Source of the DNA: Selenomonas sp.
Lineage (GTDB): Bacteria > Bacillota_C > Negativicutes > Selenomonadales > Selenomonadaceae
Direction of reading: 5' to 3'
Assembly: GCF_024693525.1 (NCBI RefSeq)
Contig: NZ_JAILKR010000116.1
Coordinates: 1-64,000 of the forward strand
Length of the DNA stretch: 64,000 nucleotides
The position numbers and the translations under genes are program-made. This document shows, piece by piece, positions 25,119 through 33,596 of this stretch. The notes beneath the pieces were generated by a model that was not told where the DNA came from, searched no databases, and worked only from the letters and a program-made list of their open reading frames with translations. Within the stretch, counting starts at the first letter, position 1, and each line of letters begins with the position of its first letter.

Positions 25119-25164
25119 AACAGAGCTTGTTATCGCAAAAGCAAGATAACAAGCTCTGTTTTTT
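25119..25164. terminator. Bidirectional intrinsic terminator
   Basis: 16-base perfect stem AACAGAGCTTGTTATC (25119-25134) / GATAACAAGCTCTGTT (25145-25160) with T-runs on both strands. It serves the sigma factor gene and the convergent His-rich gene. Confidence 0.93.
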
Positions 25165-25597
25165 ATTTGGCAGCTTCTTCTGCCGCCTTGAGGCTCTTTT
25201 CCATATTGGCCAGCACTTCGGGTGTGACATTGCCCTGACCGGCCCGCTTTAAAATCTGGGCGTGGTGCATGATATCTTCAATGTTTTCGATATAATCCCG
25301 CTCTGCCGCATAAAGCGTGGCAAAGATTGGCTCCTTGCCCTTGCCTAAGACTTTCTCCGCCAGTTTCTTAAGCTCTTTCAACGTCTTTCGCTGGGTCAGG
25401 ATAAACCCGACATTTTCACGGTCCACCCGCGCCAAAGCCCCATCGATCTTGTCATGGAGCTGCTGAATCTCCCGCATATTGTCCTGCAGCATGCTAAGCT
25501 GCTCTTTCTTGCGCCGCAGGCCGGCAATCTCTCCCGGCGTATGATGTACATGGCCGTGGTCATGATGATGCCCGCAGGAGCAATGTTCTTCACCCAT
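25163..25597 (-). CDS. Small His-rich, helical protein of unknown function
   Basis: 144 residues. The N-terminus MGEEHCSCGHHHDHGHVHH packs two cysteines and eight histidines into 20 residues, a likely metal-binding or metal-storage segment. The rest is charged and helical with a coiled-coil look (LRRKKEQLSMLQDNMREIQQ). ATG 25597 is used because GAGGAGAG lies 7 bases upstream. It follows narI by 85 bases with a TATAAT hexamer (25648-25643) in between, so it may have its own promoter or be the tail of the nar transcript, since no terminator separates them. A nickel or iron role would be a guess. Confidence 0.7.
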   Translation of the reverse strand: MGEEHCSCGHHHDHGHVHHTPGEIAGLRRKKEQLSMLQDNMREIQQLHDKIDGALARVDRENVGFILTQRKTLKELKKLAEKVLGKGKEPIFATLYAAERDYIENIEDIMHHAQILKRAGQGNVTPEVLANMEKSLKAAEEAAK

Positions 25598-25681
25598 TTT
25601 ATCTCTCCTCAAAACTTATCCGTTGTCATTCACTGCTACCTATTATACAAGAATACCGGGAAAAAGTCTTGGGGGTGGCCA

Positions 25682-26347
25682 TCATTTCCGGCGATAGATG
25701 ATATCCCGGCGGAAAAAATACTCCAGGGGAAAACTCAGACAATGAACCAGCCGGGTAAAGGGGAAAAGAATCGCCAAAAGCATCCAGCATATCATATGCA
25801 GCTGGAATAGAACCGGTACCCTAGCCATCAACGATACTTCAGGCTGCAGCAGGAGCACGGAACGGAACCAGGGAGAAATCGTCTCCCGATAGTCAAAGGT
25901 TCCCGGAATATTGGACAGAGTTGCCAGCATCCCCGATACCAAGGTGACCAAAAGCACCAGATAAAGCCAGCAGTCCAGGCGGCTGGTGTTGACCTTCAGA
26001 CGGGCACTGCCAGCAAAGCGCCGCTTCAACAGTAGCAAAAAGCCCCCCAAGAACAGGATTCCCGCGGGAATGCCGCCAGCCAAAGACATCAGATGATACG
26101 TATGCTCATCCGTTCCTCCCATTTCCGTCACGAATTTGGGCACCAGGACACCGACAAAATGGCCCCCAAAGGTCATGACCAATCCCAGATGAAACAAGGG
26201 ATTGCCCCATTTGCTGTCCCCCTTGGACAAAAATTCACTGGACTTAGTCGTCCAATTCCGTTCGAAATACGTATAGCGAATAATTGTCCCGCCAACAAGT
26301 ATCGTCAATGCGATATAAGGCAGCACGCCATATAAAAACGCCATCAT
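25682..26347 (-). CDS. narI: Respiratory nitrate reductase gamma subunit (cytochrome b)
   Basis: 221 residues with five hydrophobic segments. NarI oxidises menaquinol at the outer side of the membrane and passes electrons through two b haems to NarH. Haem-ligand candidates are His in FHLGLVMTFGGHFVG (about residues 52-66) and in FQLHMICWMLLA plus RLVHCLSFPLEY. ATG 26347 overlaps the narJ stop (ATGA). Last gene of narGHJI. Its length is close to that of E. coli NarI (225). Confidence 0.93.
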   Translation of the reverse strand: MMAFLYGVLPYIALTILVGGTIIRYTYFERNWTTKSSEFLSKGDSKWGNPLFHLGLVMTFGGHFVGVLVPKFVTEMGGTDEHTYHLMSLAGGIPAGILFLGGFLLLLKRRFAGSARLKVNTSRLDCWLYLVLLVTLVSGMLATLSNIPGTFDYRETISPWFRSVLLLQPEVSLMARVPVLFQLHMICWMLLAILFPFTRLVHCLSFPLEYFFRRDIIYRRK

Positions 26348-26874
26348 GCAGTCTCACTCTCCAATTCCTCTGCTGTAGTCAAGATGACATCCAGCAAAAA
26401 CGTATGCGCCAATTTGGCTTCGGCAAAACGGCTGCGCAGCAACTCCAATTTGGGAGCCGCCACGGCTAAAACGTCACGGGCCCGCTCCCTAGAAAGGGCT
26501 GCCGAAAGCTCCAAAACCGCCGGCAGATAATCCGGCAATTCCTTATTGGTGTCAAAGCCGTTTTCCAAAAACAGCCGCTTAAACTCCAACATATCCTTTG
26601 ACTGCCGGCCAAAATCCGTGCGGTTGTGCATCGTCAGATACAGATTGGTGTTAGCCGAAAATTCAAATACGCGGACATACCATTCTTCGTATTCCTTCTG
26701 TCCCATATCCTGGATATAGTCAATGACTGCCAGCAGTTCCTCGCGAATTTGATGGGCCGGGGCTTTTTCCGCGGCCAATCGCGCCTTCTTTAACGACTCC
26801 CACCATTTTGCATCCGGGTAATCAAAAAGATACGCCGCCAGCGATAGTGTCTCTTTATATTCCTGTGCTCCCAT
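26344..26874 (-). CDS. narJ: Nitrate reductase assembly chaperone NarJ
   Basis: 176-residue helical chaperone of the NarJ/TorD type, needed to insert Moco and Fe-S into NarG before membrane attachment. Family features: LSLAAYLFDYPDAKWW near the N-terminus, YEEWYVRVFEFSANTNLYLTMH near residue 68, and DYLPAVLELSAAL. Starts at ATG 26874, one base after the narH stop (TGAtATG), with GGAGGG upstream. A longer open frame overlaps narH and is not used. Overlaps narI by 4 bases. Confidence 0.9.
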   Translation of the reverse strand: MGAQEYKETLSLAAYLFDYPDAKWWESLKKARLAAEKAPAHQIREELLAVIDYIQDMGQKEYEEWYVRVFEFSANTNLYLTMHNRTDFGRQSKDMLEFKRLFLENGFDTNKELPDYLPAVLELSAALSRERARDVLAVAAPKLELLRSRFAEAKLAHTFLLDVILTTAEELESETA

Positions 26875-26875
26875 A

Positions 26876-28294
26876 TCAGCACCCTCCTGGACAGTTATAA
26901 CCACAAGTTCCCTGCAGCTGATGAAGCTTGTCCTGGGACTGCTCCGAAAGCCCAGCGGGTATATTGAACCGATCTTTATATTTGGCAATGGCCAACAGGC
27001 GATACATCTCCTGATAAAGAGCCGCATCCTTCGCCAAATGCTGAGGAAGTTCCTCCCCAGTTTCCCGGCAGCGCATAACTTGGCGCATGTTCAACAGCTT
27101 TTGAAGGGACTTAGCTACCACCTCGGCATTGCCGGCACCGAAAAGTTCCGCCAAGTAAGCCAGCGGAATGCGCATCTCCTGAACCTCCGGCAGGTAGACA
27201 TCCGCTTCCATTCGGCGGGTAATCGGCGAAAGGGGTGGTACATACCAAACCATGGGCAGCGTCCGGTATTCAGCATGAAGTGGCAGAGCAATCTTCCACT
27301 CTTTAATCATTTTGTAGACCGGCGAATCCTGGGCCGCCTTAAGCCAGTTTTCGGGAATCCCCTGCTGACGGGCAGCCTCGATGACAGCTGGATCGTTCGG
27401 GTCCTGAAGGATATCCAACACACGGTGATAGATATTGCCGGCCTCTGGCTCTGACGCCGCTTCTTTGACCTTATCCATATCATAGAGCAGTACTCCCATA
27501 TACCGAAGACGGCCGACACAGGTATCGGTGCAGATTGTCGGCAAGCCGTTTTCCAACCGCGGGAAACAGAATATGCACTTCTCCGCCTTATTGGTCTTCC
27601 AGTTGAAGTAGACTTTTTTATAGGGGCAGGCCGGGATGCAATGACGCCAACCACGGCAGCCATCCTGGGAAACCAGCACGACACCATCTTCCTCGCGCTT
27701 GTAGATTGCCCCGGAAGGACAAGCCGCCACACAGGCCGGATTCAGGCAATGATTGCAGACCCGGGGCAAATATTTCATGAACAAGTCATGGAATTCCATG
27801 GTGATCTCACCGGCCATATTTTTGAGGTTGATATCCTGGCGGACAGACTCGCCATCAGCCAAATCATCTTCCCAGTTCGGTCCCCATTTAATTTCCATGC
27901 GCTTTTGGGTTATCAGCGACCGGGGACGTGCCACGGGCTGATGTTTCTTGCGCTTGGACGAAATCAAGGACTCATAGTCATAGGTCCAGGGTTCATAGTA
28001 ATCCTCCATCTCCGGCTGATCCGGATGATAGAAAAGCTTTAACAGCCGTTCCGGTTTCGATCCGGAACGCAGCTGCAGCTTGCCGTGTTTGAGCTCCCAG
28101 CCGCCTTTCCATTTTTGCTGGTCTTCCCAATGCTTCGGATAACCGATACCGGGTTTCGTCTCCACATTGTTGAAATACATATATTCCGCCCCTTGGCGGT
28201 TGGTCCAGACATTCTTGCAGGCAATGGAGCACGTATGGCAGCCAATACACTTATCAAGATTCATGACCATGGAAATCTGCGCTTTAATCTTCAA
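26876..28294 (-). CDS. narH: Respiratory nitrate reductase beta subunit (iron-sulfur)
   Basis: 472 residues. Four ferredoxin-type clusters link NarI to NarG: CIGCHTCSIAC (residues about 16-26), CNHCLNPACVAAC, CRGWRHCIPAC (Trp for Cys, the [3Fe-4S] site of NarH) and CIFCFPR...CTDTC. FNNVETKPGIGYPKHW is the usual NarH N-terminal stretch. The protein ends in a Cys-rich tail, GTCGYNCPGGC, which I do not recall from E. coli NarH. ATG 28294 overlaps the narG stop by 11 bases. Confidence 0.94.
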   Translation of the reverse strand: MKIKAQISMVMNLDKCIGCHTCSIACKNVWTNRQGAEYMYFNNVETKPGIGYPKHWEDQQKWKGGWELKHGKLQLRSGSKPERLLKLFYHPDQPEMEDYYEPWTYDYESLISSKRKKHQPVARPRSLITQKRMEIKWGPNWEDDLADGESVRQDINLKNMAGEITMEFHDLFMKYLPRVCNHCLNPACVAACPSGAIYKREEDGVVLVSQDGCRGWRHCIPACPYKKVYFNWKTNKAEKCIFCFPRLENGLPTICTDTCVGRLRYMGVLLYDMDKVKEAASEPEAGNIYHRVLDILQDPNDPAVIEAARQQGIPENWLKAAQDSPVYKMIKEWKIALPLHAEYRTLPMVWYVPPLSPITRRMEADVYLPEVQEMRIPLAYLAELFGAGNAEVVAKSLQKLLNMRQVMRCRETGEELPQHLAKDAALYQEMYRLLAIAKYKDRFNIPAGLSEQSQDKLHQLQGTCGYNCPGGC

Positions 28295-31200
28295 GCCAAT
28301 CTACCTCCCCCTGCATTTTGCGGGCTACTACATACATATCGCGCTGGTTGCCAGTTGGTCCATAATAGTTAAAGCCATAACTGAGCTGCCCATAGCCGCC
28401 AATCATATGGGTTGGCTTCATGTGCAGCCGCGTCGGCGTGTTGTGGGTACCGCCACGGGTACCAGAAATCTTCGATCCCGGAACGTTGATGTGGTTATCC
28501 TGGGCATGGTGCATGTAGACTACGCCCTGGGGCAGACGTGGGGTCACCACGGCCCGGGATACTACCACCCCGTTATGGTTATAGAGTTCCACCCAATCGT
28601 TATCCTTGACGCCCAATTCCTTGGCATCCTTCTCGTTAAACCAAACGGACTGACCGCCACGGAACAGGGTAAGCAGCTGCTGGCTGTCAAAATACATGGA
28701 GTGGGTGCTCCATTTGTTGTGAGGCGTCAAATATTTCAGCGTAAGTTCCTTGCAACCGCCAAGCTTCTGCTTGATTGGCGCATAGTCGAGGATGGGGCGG
28801 TAAGTCGCCATGGCCTCGCCAGCTTCACGCATCAGCTCATGGTCGAGATAGAAATGCTGACGGCCCGTATTCGTACGGAAGGGCAAAAGCTCCTCGATAT
28901 TGGTCGTAAAGGGCGTATACCGACGGTTCTGGTTGGAACCCGTAAAGGTCGGTGACGTGATGGACTCCTTGGGCTGTACCGTCAGCTGCTCAAAGGTAAA
29001 ACGCTCACTTTCGCGGTCTTTGGCCAGCCGCGTGAGATTACTAAGGCCAGATTCCTTCTCACAGGCTTCCCAGGCCTTAACGGCCACCTTGCCATTGGTG
29101 GTCGAAGAAAGTCCCAGGACCGCATCAGCGGCCTGTTTCGCCGAATAGATAGAAGGACAGCCATAGGATACATACTCCTTGTTATCCACCAGGCCATTGC
29201 GCCTGCCGATTTCCTGATATTCCTCCTCGGAACTCCAGGTCATCGCCTCAGCTCCCATGGTCTTGGCAACCCCTGGTCCCAGTGCAATCCATTTTTCATA
29301 GAGCTTCGTATAGTCAAGTTCCGTCTCGATAAGATTCGGCATTGTCTTGCCCGGTATTGGCTCACACTCCCCCTTGCTCCAGTCGCGAATTTTACCATAG
29401 GGCTGGGCAATCTCTCCCTTGGTATCATGCTGGATTGGCATCGCCACCACATCCTTGAGTGGCTTGAGATCCGCTTCCTTAGCTACCTCCGAGACCTTTT
29501 TGGCCAGGGTGCGGAAGATATCCCAGTCCGTGCGGGATTCCCACATGGGATCAACCGCTGCCTGGAAGGGATGCACAAAGGGATGCATATCCGTCGAGGA
29601 AAGGTCATCCTTTTCATACCAGGTGGCTGTCGGCAAAACCACATCGGCATACAATGCCGACGAGGCCATACGGAAATCAATATCCACCAAGAGATCCAGT
29701 TTTCCCTCGGCTGCACCACCGGCCTGCTCCAACTCAGCTGCTTCCCGCCATTTGATTTCCGACGGACGAAGGGCACACTCCTCCTCGGCAAACAAGCTAT
29801 TCTTGGTACCCAGCAGATATTTCAAATAGAATTCATGCCCCTTTGAAGAGGAACCGATGAGATTGTTGCGCCACAAGATCAGGTTGCGCGGGAAATTTTC
29901 CGGCGCATCCGGGTCTTCGATGGCAAACTGCAAGCTCTTATCTTTGAGACTGTCGACAATATACTGCTTGACCTCCTTGCCAGCGGCAGCTGCTTCATCA
30001 TGGAGCTGCTGGCCGCTCTTGTTAAAGGTCGGATACGACGGCAGCCAGCCCAGCCGCGCCGCCATGACATTGTAGTCGCCGGCATGACGGTAACGCGGTT
30101 TTTCAGTAGGCGAGGTAATGTCGGCCACATCAATCTCATCACTGCGCCATTGGTCCGTAGCAAAATAATAGAAGGAGGTAGAATTCTGCAACCGCGGCGG
30201 CTTTTTCCAGTCAAGCCCCGTCATGATGCGCTGCCATCCCTCGGCGGGACGCAGTTTCTCCTGGCCGACATAATGGGCCCAGCCGCCGCCATTGCGGCCC
30301 TCCGCCGCCACGAACAGAAGGTTGTTCAAGATAGCGCGGTAGACAATATCCGCATGGAACCAATGGTTGATACCACCACCCATGATGACCATAGTGCGGC
30401 CCTTCGTCTTGATGGAATTATCCGCAAACTCCCGCGCCGTATGGATAACCGTGTCCATCGAAACGCCAGTATATTTTTCCTGCCATTTCGGCGTATAGGG
30501 GATATCTTCTTCATAGGAAGAAGCCGCCTCGCCACCAAGACCGCGGTCAATGGAATAGTTGGCCAAAGTCAAATCATAAACGGTGGTAACGAATATCTCG
30601 CCCTCTTTCGTCTTGACCCGCTTGACCGGAACCGCCCGCGTAAGAGACCGGGATTCCCGCTCGTTGCCAAAGTAGGGAAGTTCCAGTTCCGCCACCTCGT
30701 CCATACAGCCGAGAATCGAAAGCTGCGGCAGGATTTTTTCGCCCGTATCGGCATTTTCCTCGCGAAGATTCCACTTCTCGTGGCGATCCCAGCGGTCACC
30801 AATGGTGCCATTTGGTATGACCAGCTGGCCGGTTTTCTCGTCGATGACATAATACTTAAACGCCGAATTGGCATCCTCCCGGCCAAAATCGGAGGCAGTC
30901 AGATAACGGTCCGTATGATATTTGCCATTTTCTTTTTTCAACAAGCGCACCAGGAAGGGGAAATCCGTATACTTGCGCGTGTAGTCCAAGAAGAACTTAC
31001 AGGGCTCCCCCCAATAGTATTCATTGAGGATGACATGCCCCATTGCCATGGCAAAAGCCGAGTCACTGCCCACTTTAAGGGGAATCCAAGTGTCCGCCAC
31101 CGCCGTGGATTCGGCATAGTCTGGCGATACCGAGACCACCTTCGTACCCTTATAACGGGCTTCGGTCAAAAAGTGCGCATCCGGCGTCCGAGTCTGAGGT

Positions 31201-31967
31201 ACGTTAGACCCCCAGGTCATGATGTAGCCGGCGTTGTACCAATCCGAGGATTCCGGTACATCCGTCTGGTCGCCCCAAATCTGCGGACTGGCCGGCGGCA
31301 AATCCGCATACCAGTCATAAAAGGAAAGCCCCGCTCCGCCCAGCATCTGAATAAAGCGAATGCCACCGGCATAGGACAGCATGGATTTTGCCGGAATAAC
31401 CGAAAAGCCAAAGATGCGGTCCGGGCCGTATTTCGTTGCGGTGTGCAGCACGGAAGCTGCGACAAGTTCGGCCGCCTCTTCCCAATTCGAGCGCACAAAG
31501 CCCCCCATACCGCGGGCCTTTTTGTACTGTTTCATCTTCGCCGGGTCATTGGCAATGCTCTGCCAAGCTGCCAGCGCTGTCTTATGCTCTTTCTTGGCCT
31601 CACGCCAAAGAGTTGCCAGCTCGCTGCGCAGATAGGGGTACTTGATACGATGCGGGCTGTAAAGATACCAGGAAAACGACGCCCCACGGGGACAGCCACG
31701 GGGTTCAAAATCCGGCATATCCGGCCCGGTCTCCGGGTAATCGTGAATCTGATTCTCCCAGGCCACCAGACCATTTTTGACGTAGATATTCCAACTGCAG
31801 GAACCCGTACAATTGACCCCATGAGTAGAATGTACACACTTGTCAAAAGACCAGCGGTCACGATACATGTTTTCCCAGTCGCGCCCGCCTTCATGGAGCT
31901 CTTGATGACCACTTGCCGATTGCTCTTTCGGAACCAGGTACTTGAACTTCTTAAAGATATTGCTCAC
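28284..31967 (-). CDS. narG: Respiratory nitrate reductase alpha subunit (catalytic)
   Basis: 1227 residues, near the 1247 of E. coli NarG. It reduces nitrate to nitrite on the cytoplasmic side using bis-MGD. HSTHGVNCTGSC with later cysteines forms the FS0 iron-sulfur site (His ligand type). DWYADLPPASPQIWGDQTDVPESSDW carries the aspartate that binds molybdenum and the usual nitrate-reductase context. There is no functional Tat signal, as in NarG. GTG 31967 (SNIFKKFKYLVPK) is chosen because GGAG lies 6 bases upstream; the in-frame ATG at 31997 lies further upstream of that ribosome site. First gene of narGHJI; an Fnr-type box and TAAAAT -10 lie upstream, shared with a divergent cyclase gene. 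Confidence 0.95.
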   Translation of the reverse strand: MSNIFKKFKYLVPKEQSASGHQELHEGGRDWENMYRDRWSFDKCVHSTHGVNCTGSCSWNIYVKNGLVAWENQIHDYPETGPDMPDFEPRGCPRGASFSWYLYSPHRIKYPYLRSELATLWREAKKEHKTALAAWQSIANDPAKMKQYKKARGMGGFVRSNWEEAAELVAASVLHTATKYGPDRIFGFSVIPAKSMLSYAGGIRFIQMLGGAGLSFYDWYADLPPASPQIWGDQTDVPESSDWYNAGYIMTWGSNVPQTRTPDAHFLTEARYKGTKVVSVSPDYAESTAVADTWIPLKVGSDSAFAMAMGHVILNEYYWGEPCKFFLDYTRKYTDFPFLVRLLKKENGKYHTDRYLTASDFGREDANSAFKYYVIDEKTGQLVIPNGTIGDRWDRHEKWNLREENADTGEKILPQLSILGCMDEVAELELPYFGNERESRSLTRAVPVKRVKTKEGEIFVTTVYDLTLANYSIDRGLGGEAASSYEEDIPYTPKWQEKYTGVSMDTVIHTAREFADNSIKTKGRTMVIMGGGINHWFHADIVYRAILNNLLFVAAEGRNGGGWAHYVGQEKLRPAEGWQRIMTGLDWKKPPRLQNSTSFYYFATDQWRSDEIDVADITSPTEKPRYRHAGDYNVMAARLGWLPSYPTFNKSGQQLHDEAAAAGKEVKQYIVDSLKDKSLQFAIEDPDAPENFPRNLILWRNNLIGSSSKGHEFYLKYLLGTKNSLFAEEECALRPSEIKWREAAELEQAGGAAEGKLDLLVDIDFRMASSALYADVVLPTATWYEKDDLSSTDMHPFVHPFQAAVDPMWESRTDWDIFRTLAKKVSEVAKEADLKPLKDVVAMPIQHDTKGEIAQPYGKIRDWSKGECEPIPGKTMPNLIETELDYTKLYEKWIALGPGVAKTMGAEAMTWSSEEEYQEIGRRNGLVDNKEYVSYGCPSIYSAKQAADAVLGLSSTTNGKVAVKAWEACEKESGLSNLTRLAKDRESERFTFEQLTVQPKESITSPTFTGSNQNRRYTPFTTNIEELLPFRTNTGRQHFYLDHELMREAGEAMATYRPILDYAPIKQKLGGCKELTLKYLTPHNKWSTHSMYFDSQQLLTLFRGGQSVWFNEKDAKELGVKDNDWVELYNHNGVVVSRAVVTPRLPQGVVYMHHAQDNHINVPGSKISGTRGGTHNTPTRLHMKPTHMIGGYGQLSYGFNYYGPTGNQRDMYVVARKMQGEVDWLED

Positions 31968-32006
31968 GTTAATCTCCTTCCCAAAACATAACATCATTTT
32001 TTTCTT

Positions 32007-32048
32007 ATTTTATTCGACTTCGTTGATTTTTCATGTGACAAACATCAC
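32007..32048 (-). promoter_or_regulatory. Fnr-type box and promoter of narGHJI
   Basis: TGTGAC-AAAC-ATCACT (32034-32049, centre 32041.5), a near-perfect TGTGA-N6-TCACA site. On the minus strand it is exactly 29.5 bases before -10 TAAAAT (32012-32007). No -35 is visible. Confidence 0.75.
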
Positions 32049-32087
32049 TTGCCATTGATAAAGAAGCCAAAAGGATGTACCCGATTT

Positions 32088-32130
32088 TGTAACAAAAAGC
32101 ATCGACAGGCGGAGAACATATCATTACACT
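32088..32130 (+). promoter_or_regulatory. Possible Fnr-type half-site and promoter of the diguanylate cyclase gene
   Basis: TGTAAC-AAAA-AGCATC (32088-32103, centre 32095.5) lies 29.5 bases before a weak -10 TACACT (32125-32130). Only the TGTAAC half is well conserved, so this site is tentative. It is 54 bases from the narG box. Confidence 0.4.
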
Positions 32131-32185
32131 ACGATAGAGCACATCCCCATGAATTGATTTTGTATGCATTTTAGGAGGAACTACT

Positions 32186-33091
32186 ATGCCACTGGATAAG
32201 GAACTCGCAAATTATCTAATGAAAGAGGGCATCTTCCAGCAGATGTTTGACGTTATCCGCCTGGTCGAGCAGGACGGGCATTACGTCTGCAAATACCAAC
32301 ACGACGGTTCCTGCACGGTCACGGACGAAACGTGTTTTTCTGTCTGGGGAAAGACACATCGCTGCAGCAATTGCGTATCGCGGCAGGCGTATGACGAGGA
32401 ACGCCAACACGTCAAATTTGAATACGCCAAGAACCGGTACTACTTTGTCATCGCCCGGCCCATCTGGCTGCAAGGAAAAAAATACGCGCTGGAACTTGTG
32501 ATGGATGTTACCAACCAGTTCACCCAAAACAATCCCAGCGAAGGAAATTTTGTCATGAATCTAATCCATGAACTCGAACGAGTCTCATCACGGGACCCAT
32601 TTACGGGCTTATTCAACAAAAATTACCTGCAAAAGGAATTGACACAGGCCTTGGAACAGCGTCATGCACAGTCCCAGCCGGATTCCCCGCTTTACCTTGC
32701 CATCTGGGATATCGACAATTTCAAGCAGGTCAACGATACCTATGGCCACGATATGGGAGACAAAATCCTGCTAAGTGTTGCCCAAGCACTACAACGCGGC
32801 CTATCCCCTAAGGATGGCATCACAGCTCGCTTCGGCGGCGATGAGTTCATGATACTGTTTCACCATACCGACCGCGACCGCTGTGAGCATTTGCTGCAGG
32901 CAATCAAAGACGACATCGACCACCAGACACACAGCAGCCTGCTTTGCAACGAATCGACCTGTTTCCGCGTCTCCATCAGCTACGGATTAGCTGATGTTCA
33001 TTCCTATGATACTGCCGCGGCAGCCCTCCACGCCGCCGACCAGCAGCTTTATGACCGCAAGCGAAAAATCCATAAAAAGGTTGTAATTTAG
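32186..33091 (+). CDS. Diguanylate cyclase with Cys-rich N-terminal sensor
   Basis: 301 residues. The C-terminal GGDEF domain (about 135-301) is intact: DPFTGLFNKNYL, WDIDNFKQVNDTYGHDMGD and FGGDEFMILF, so it should make cyclic di-GMP. An RxxD inhibitory site before GGDEF was not evident. The N-terminal 130 residues look PAS-like and hold five cysteines (Cys35, 43, 50, 60, 63; the last pair is CSNC), suiting an Fe-S, zinc or redox sensor. ATG 32186 follows AGGAGGA. Divergent from narG, sharing a 218-base control region, so nitrate or oxygen supply may be coupled to attachment. The sensing role is inference. Confidence 0.85.
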   Translation: MPLDKELANYLMKEGIFQQMFDVIRLVEQDGHYVCKYQHDGSCTVTDETCFSVWGKTHRCSNCVSRQAYDEERQHVKFEYAKNRYYFVIARPIWLQGKKYALELVMDVTNQFTQNNPSEGNFVMNLIHELERVSSRDPFTGLFNKNYLQKELTQALEQRHAQSQPDSPLYLAIWDIDNFKQVNDTYGHDMGDKILLSVAQALQRGLSPKDGITARFGGDEFMILFHHTDRDRCEHLLQAIKDDIDHQTHSSLLCNESTCFRVSISYGLADVHSYDTAAAALHAADQQLYDRKRKIHKKVVI

Positions 33092-33156
33092 AAGAAGGAT
33101 TTTTTTCTTCCATCACGAAATAATAAAATACCTAAAATGCTGAAGGAGGGATTCCT

Positions 33157-33459
33157 ATGGAAAAGCAAATAGCCGTCTGGCTTTTACAGCGCGGCTATGC
33201 CGATGACCTTGAGCAGGGCATCCGCTTTGCCCAAGCCTTGGCCAACAAAGAATGCACCGAGGAAATGTTGGATGCCCTCGGTCATAATATCGATGTATTT
33301 ATGTCTGTAGGCGGACCGGTAACAGCCGATAATCTGCTGTCCTTTTTACTGGATAAATACGGTATGGCCCAAAAGCTCATTCACTTCTGGAATGAAAATC
33401 CAAAAGACACCAATGCAATTTTCTTTTTCAACGAATGCCGCAAACACGGCATTGAATAA
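33157..33459 (+). CDS. Small protein of unknown function
   Basis: 100 residues, acidic-neutral and probably all helical (MEKQIAVWLLQRGYADD...). No signal peptide, membrane segment or recognised motif. It follows the diguanylate cyclase gene by 65 bases, has a strong ribosome site (GGAGGG 6 bases before ATG 33157) and ends before a terminator. It is thus a real gene, probably co-transcribed with the cyclase gene. Function unknown. Confidence 0.7.
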   Translation: MEKQIAVWLLQRGYADDLEQGIRFAQALANKECTEEMLDALGHNIDVFMSVGGPVTADNLLSFLLDKYGMAQKLIHFWNENPKDTNAIFFFNECRKHGIE

Positions 33460-33470
33460 GTCGGCAACGA

Positions 33471-33500
33471 AGCCTTCCCACCTGTGGGAAGGCTTTTTTT
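33471..33500 (+). terminator. Intrinsic terminator
   Basis: AGCCTTCCCAC / GTGGGAAGGCT stem followed by seven T, closing the cyclase and small-protein unit. Confidence 0.88.
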
Positions 33501-33524
33501 GCCCCCTAAAATGCAATTTCCTCT

Positions 33525-33553
33525 TTGGCAAAAACAATCCAAAACGTTATAAT
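33525..33553 (+). promoter_or_regulatory. Sigma-A promoter of the cysteine desulfidase gene
   Basis: -35 TTGGCA (33525-33530), a 17-base spacer, -10 TATAAT (33548-33553). It has a good -35 and no Fnr-type box, in contrast to the respiration promoters of this window. Confidence 0.75.
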
Positions 33554-33596
33554 AAAACTATTCGCTATGTAAATCGGAAAAGAATGGAGAATCCCC

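Noticed and set aside
30000..31991. 663-codon open frame opposite narG
   Set aside because: Same reason: the opposite strand encodes an intact NarG, and the antisense product shows no domain or sensible composition.
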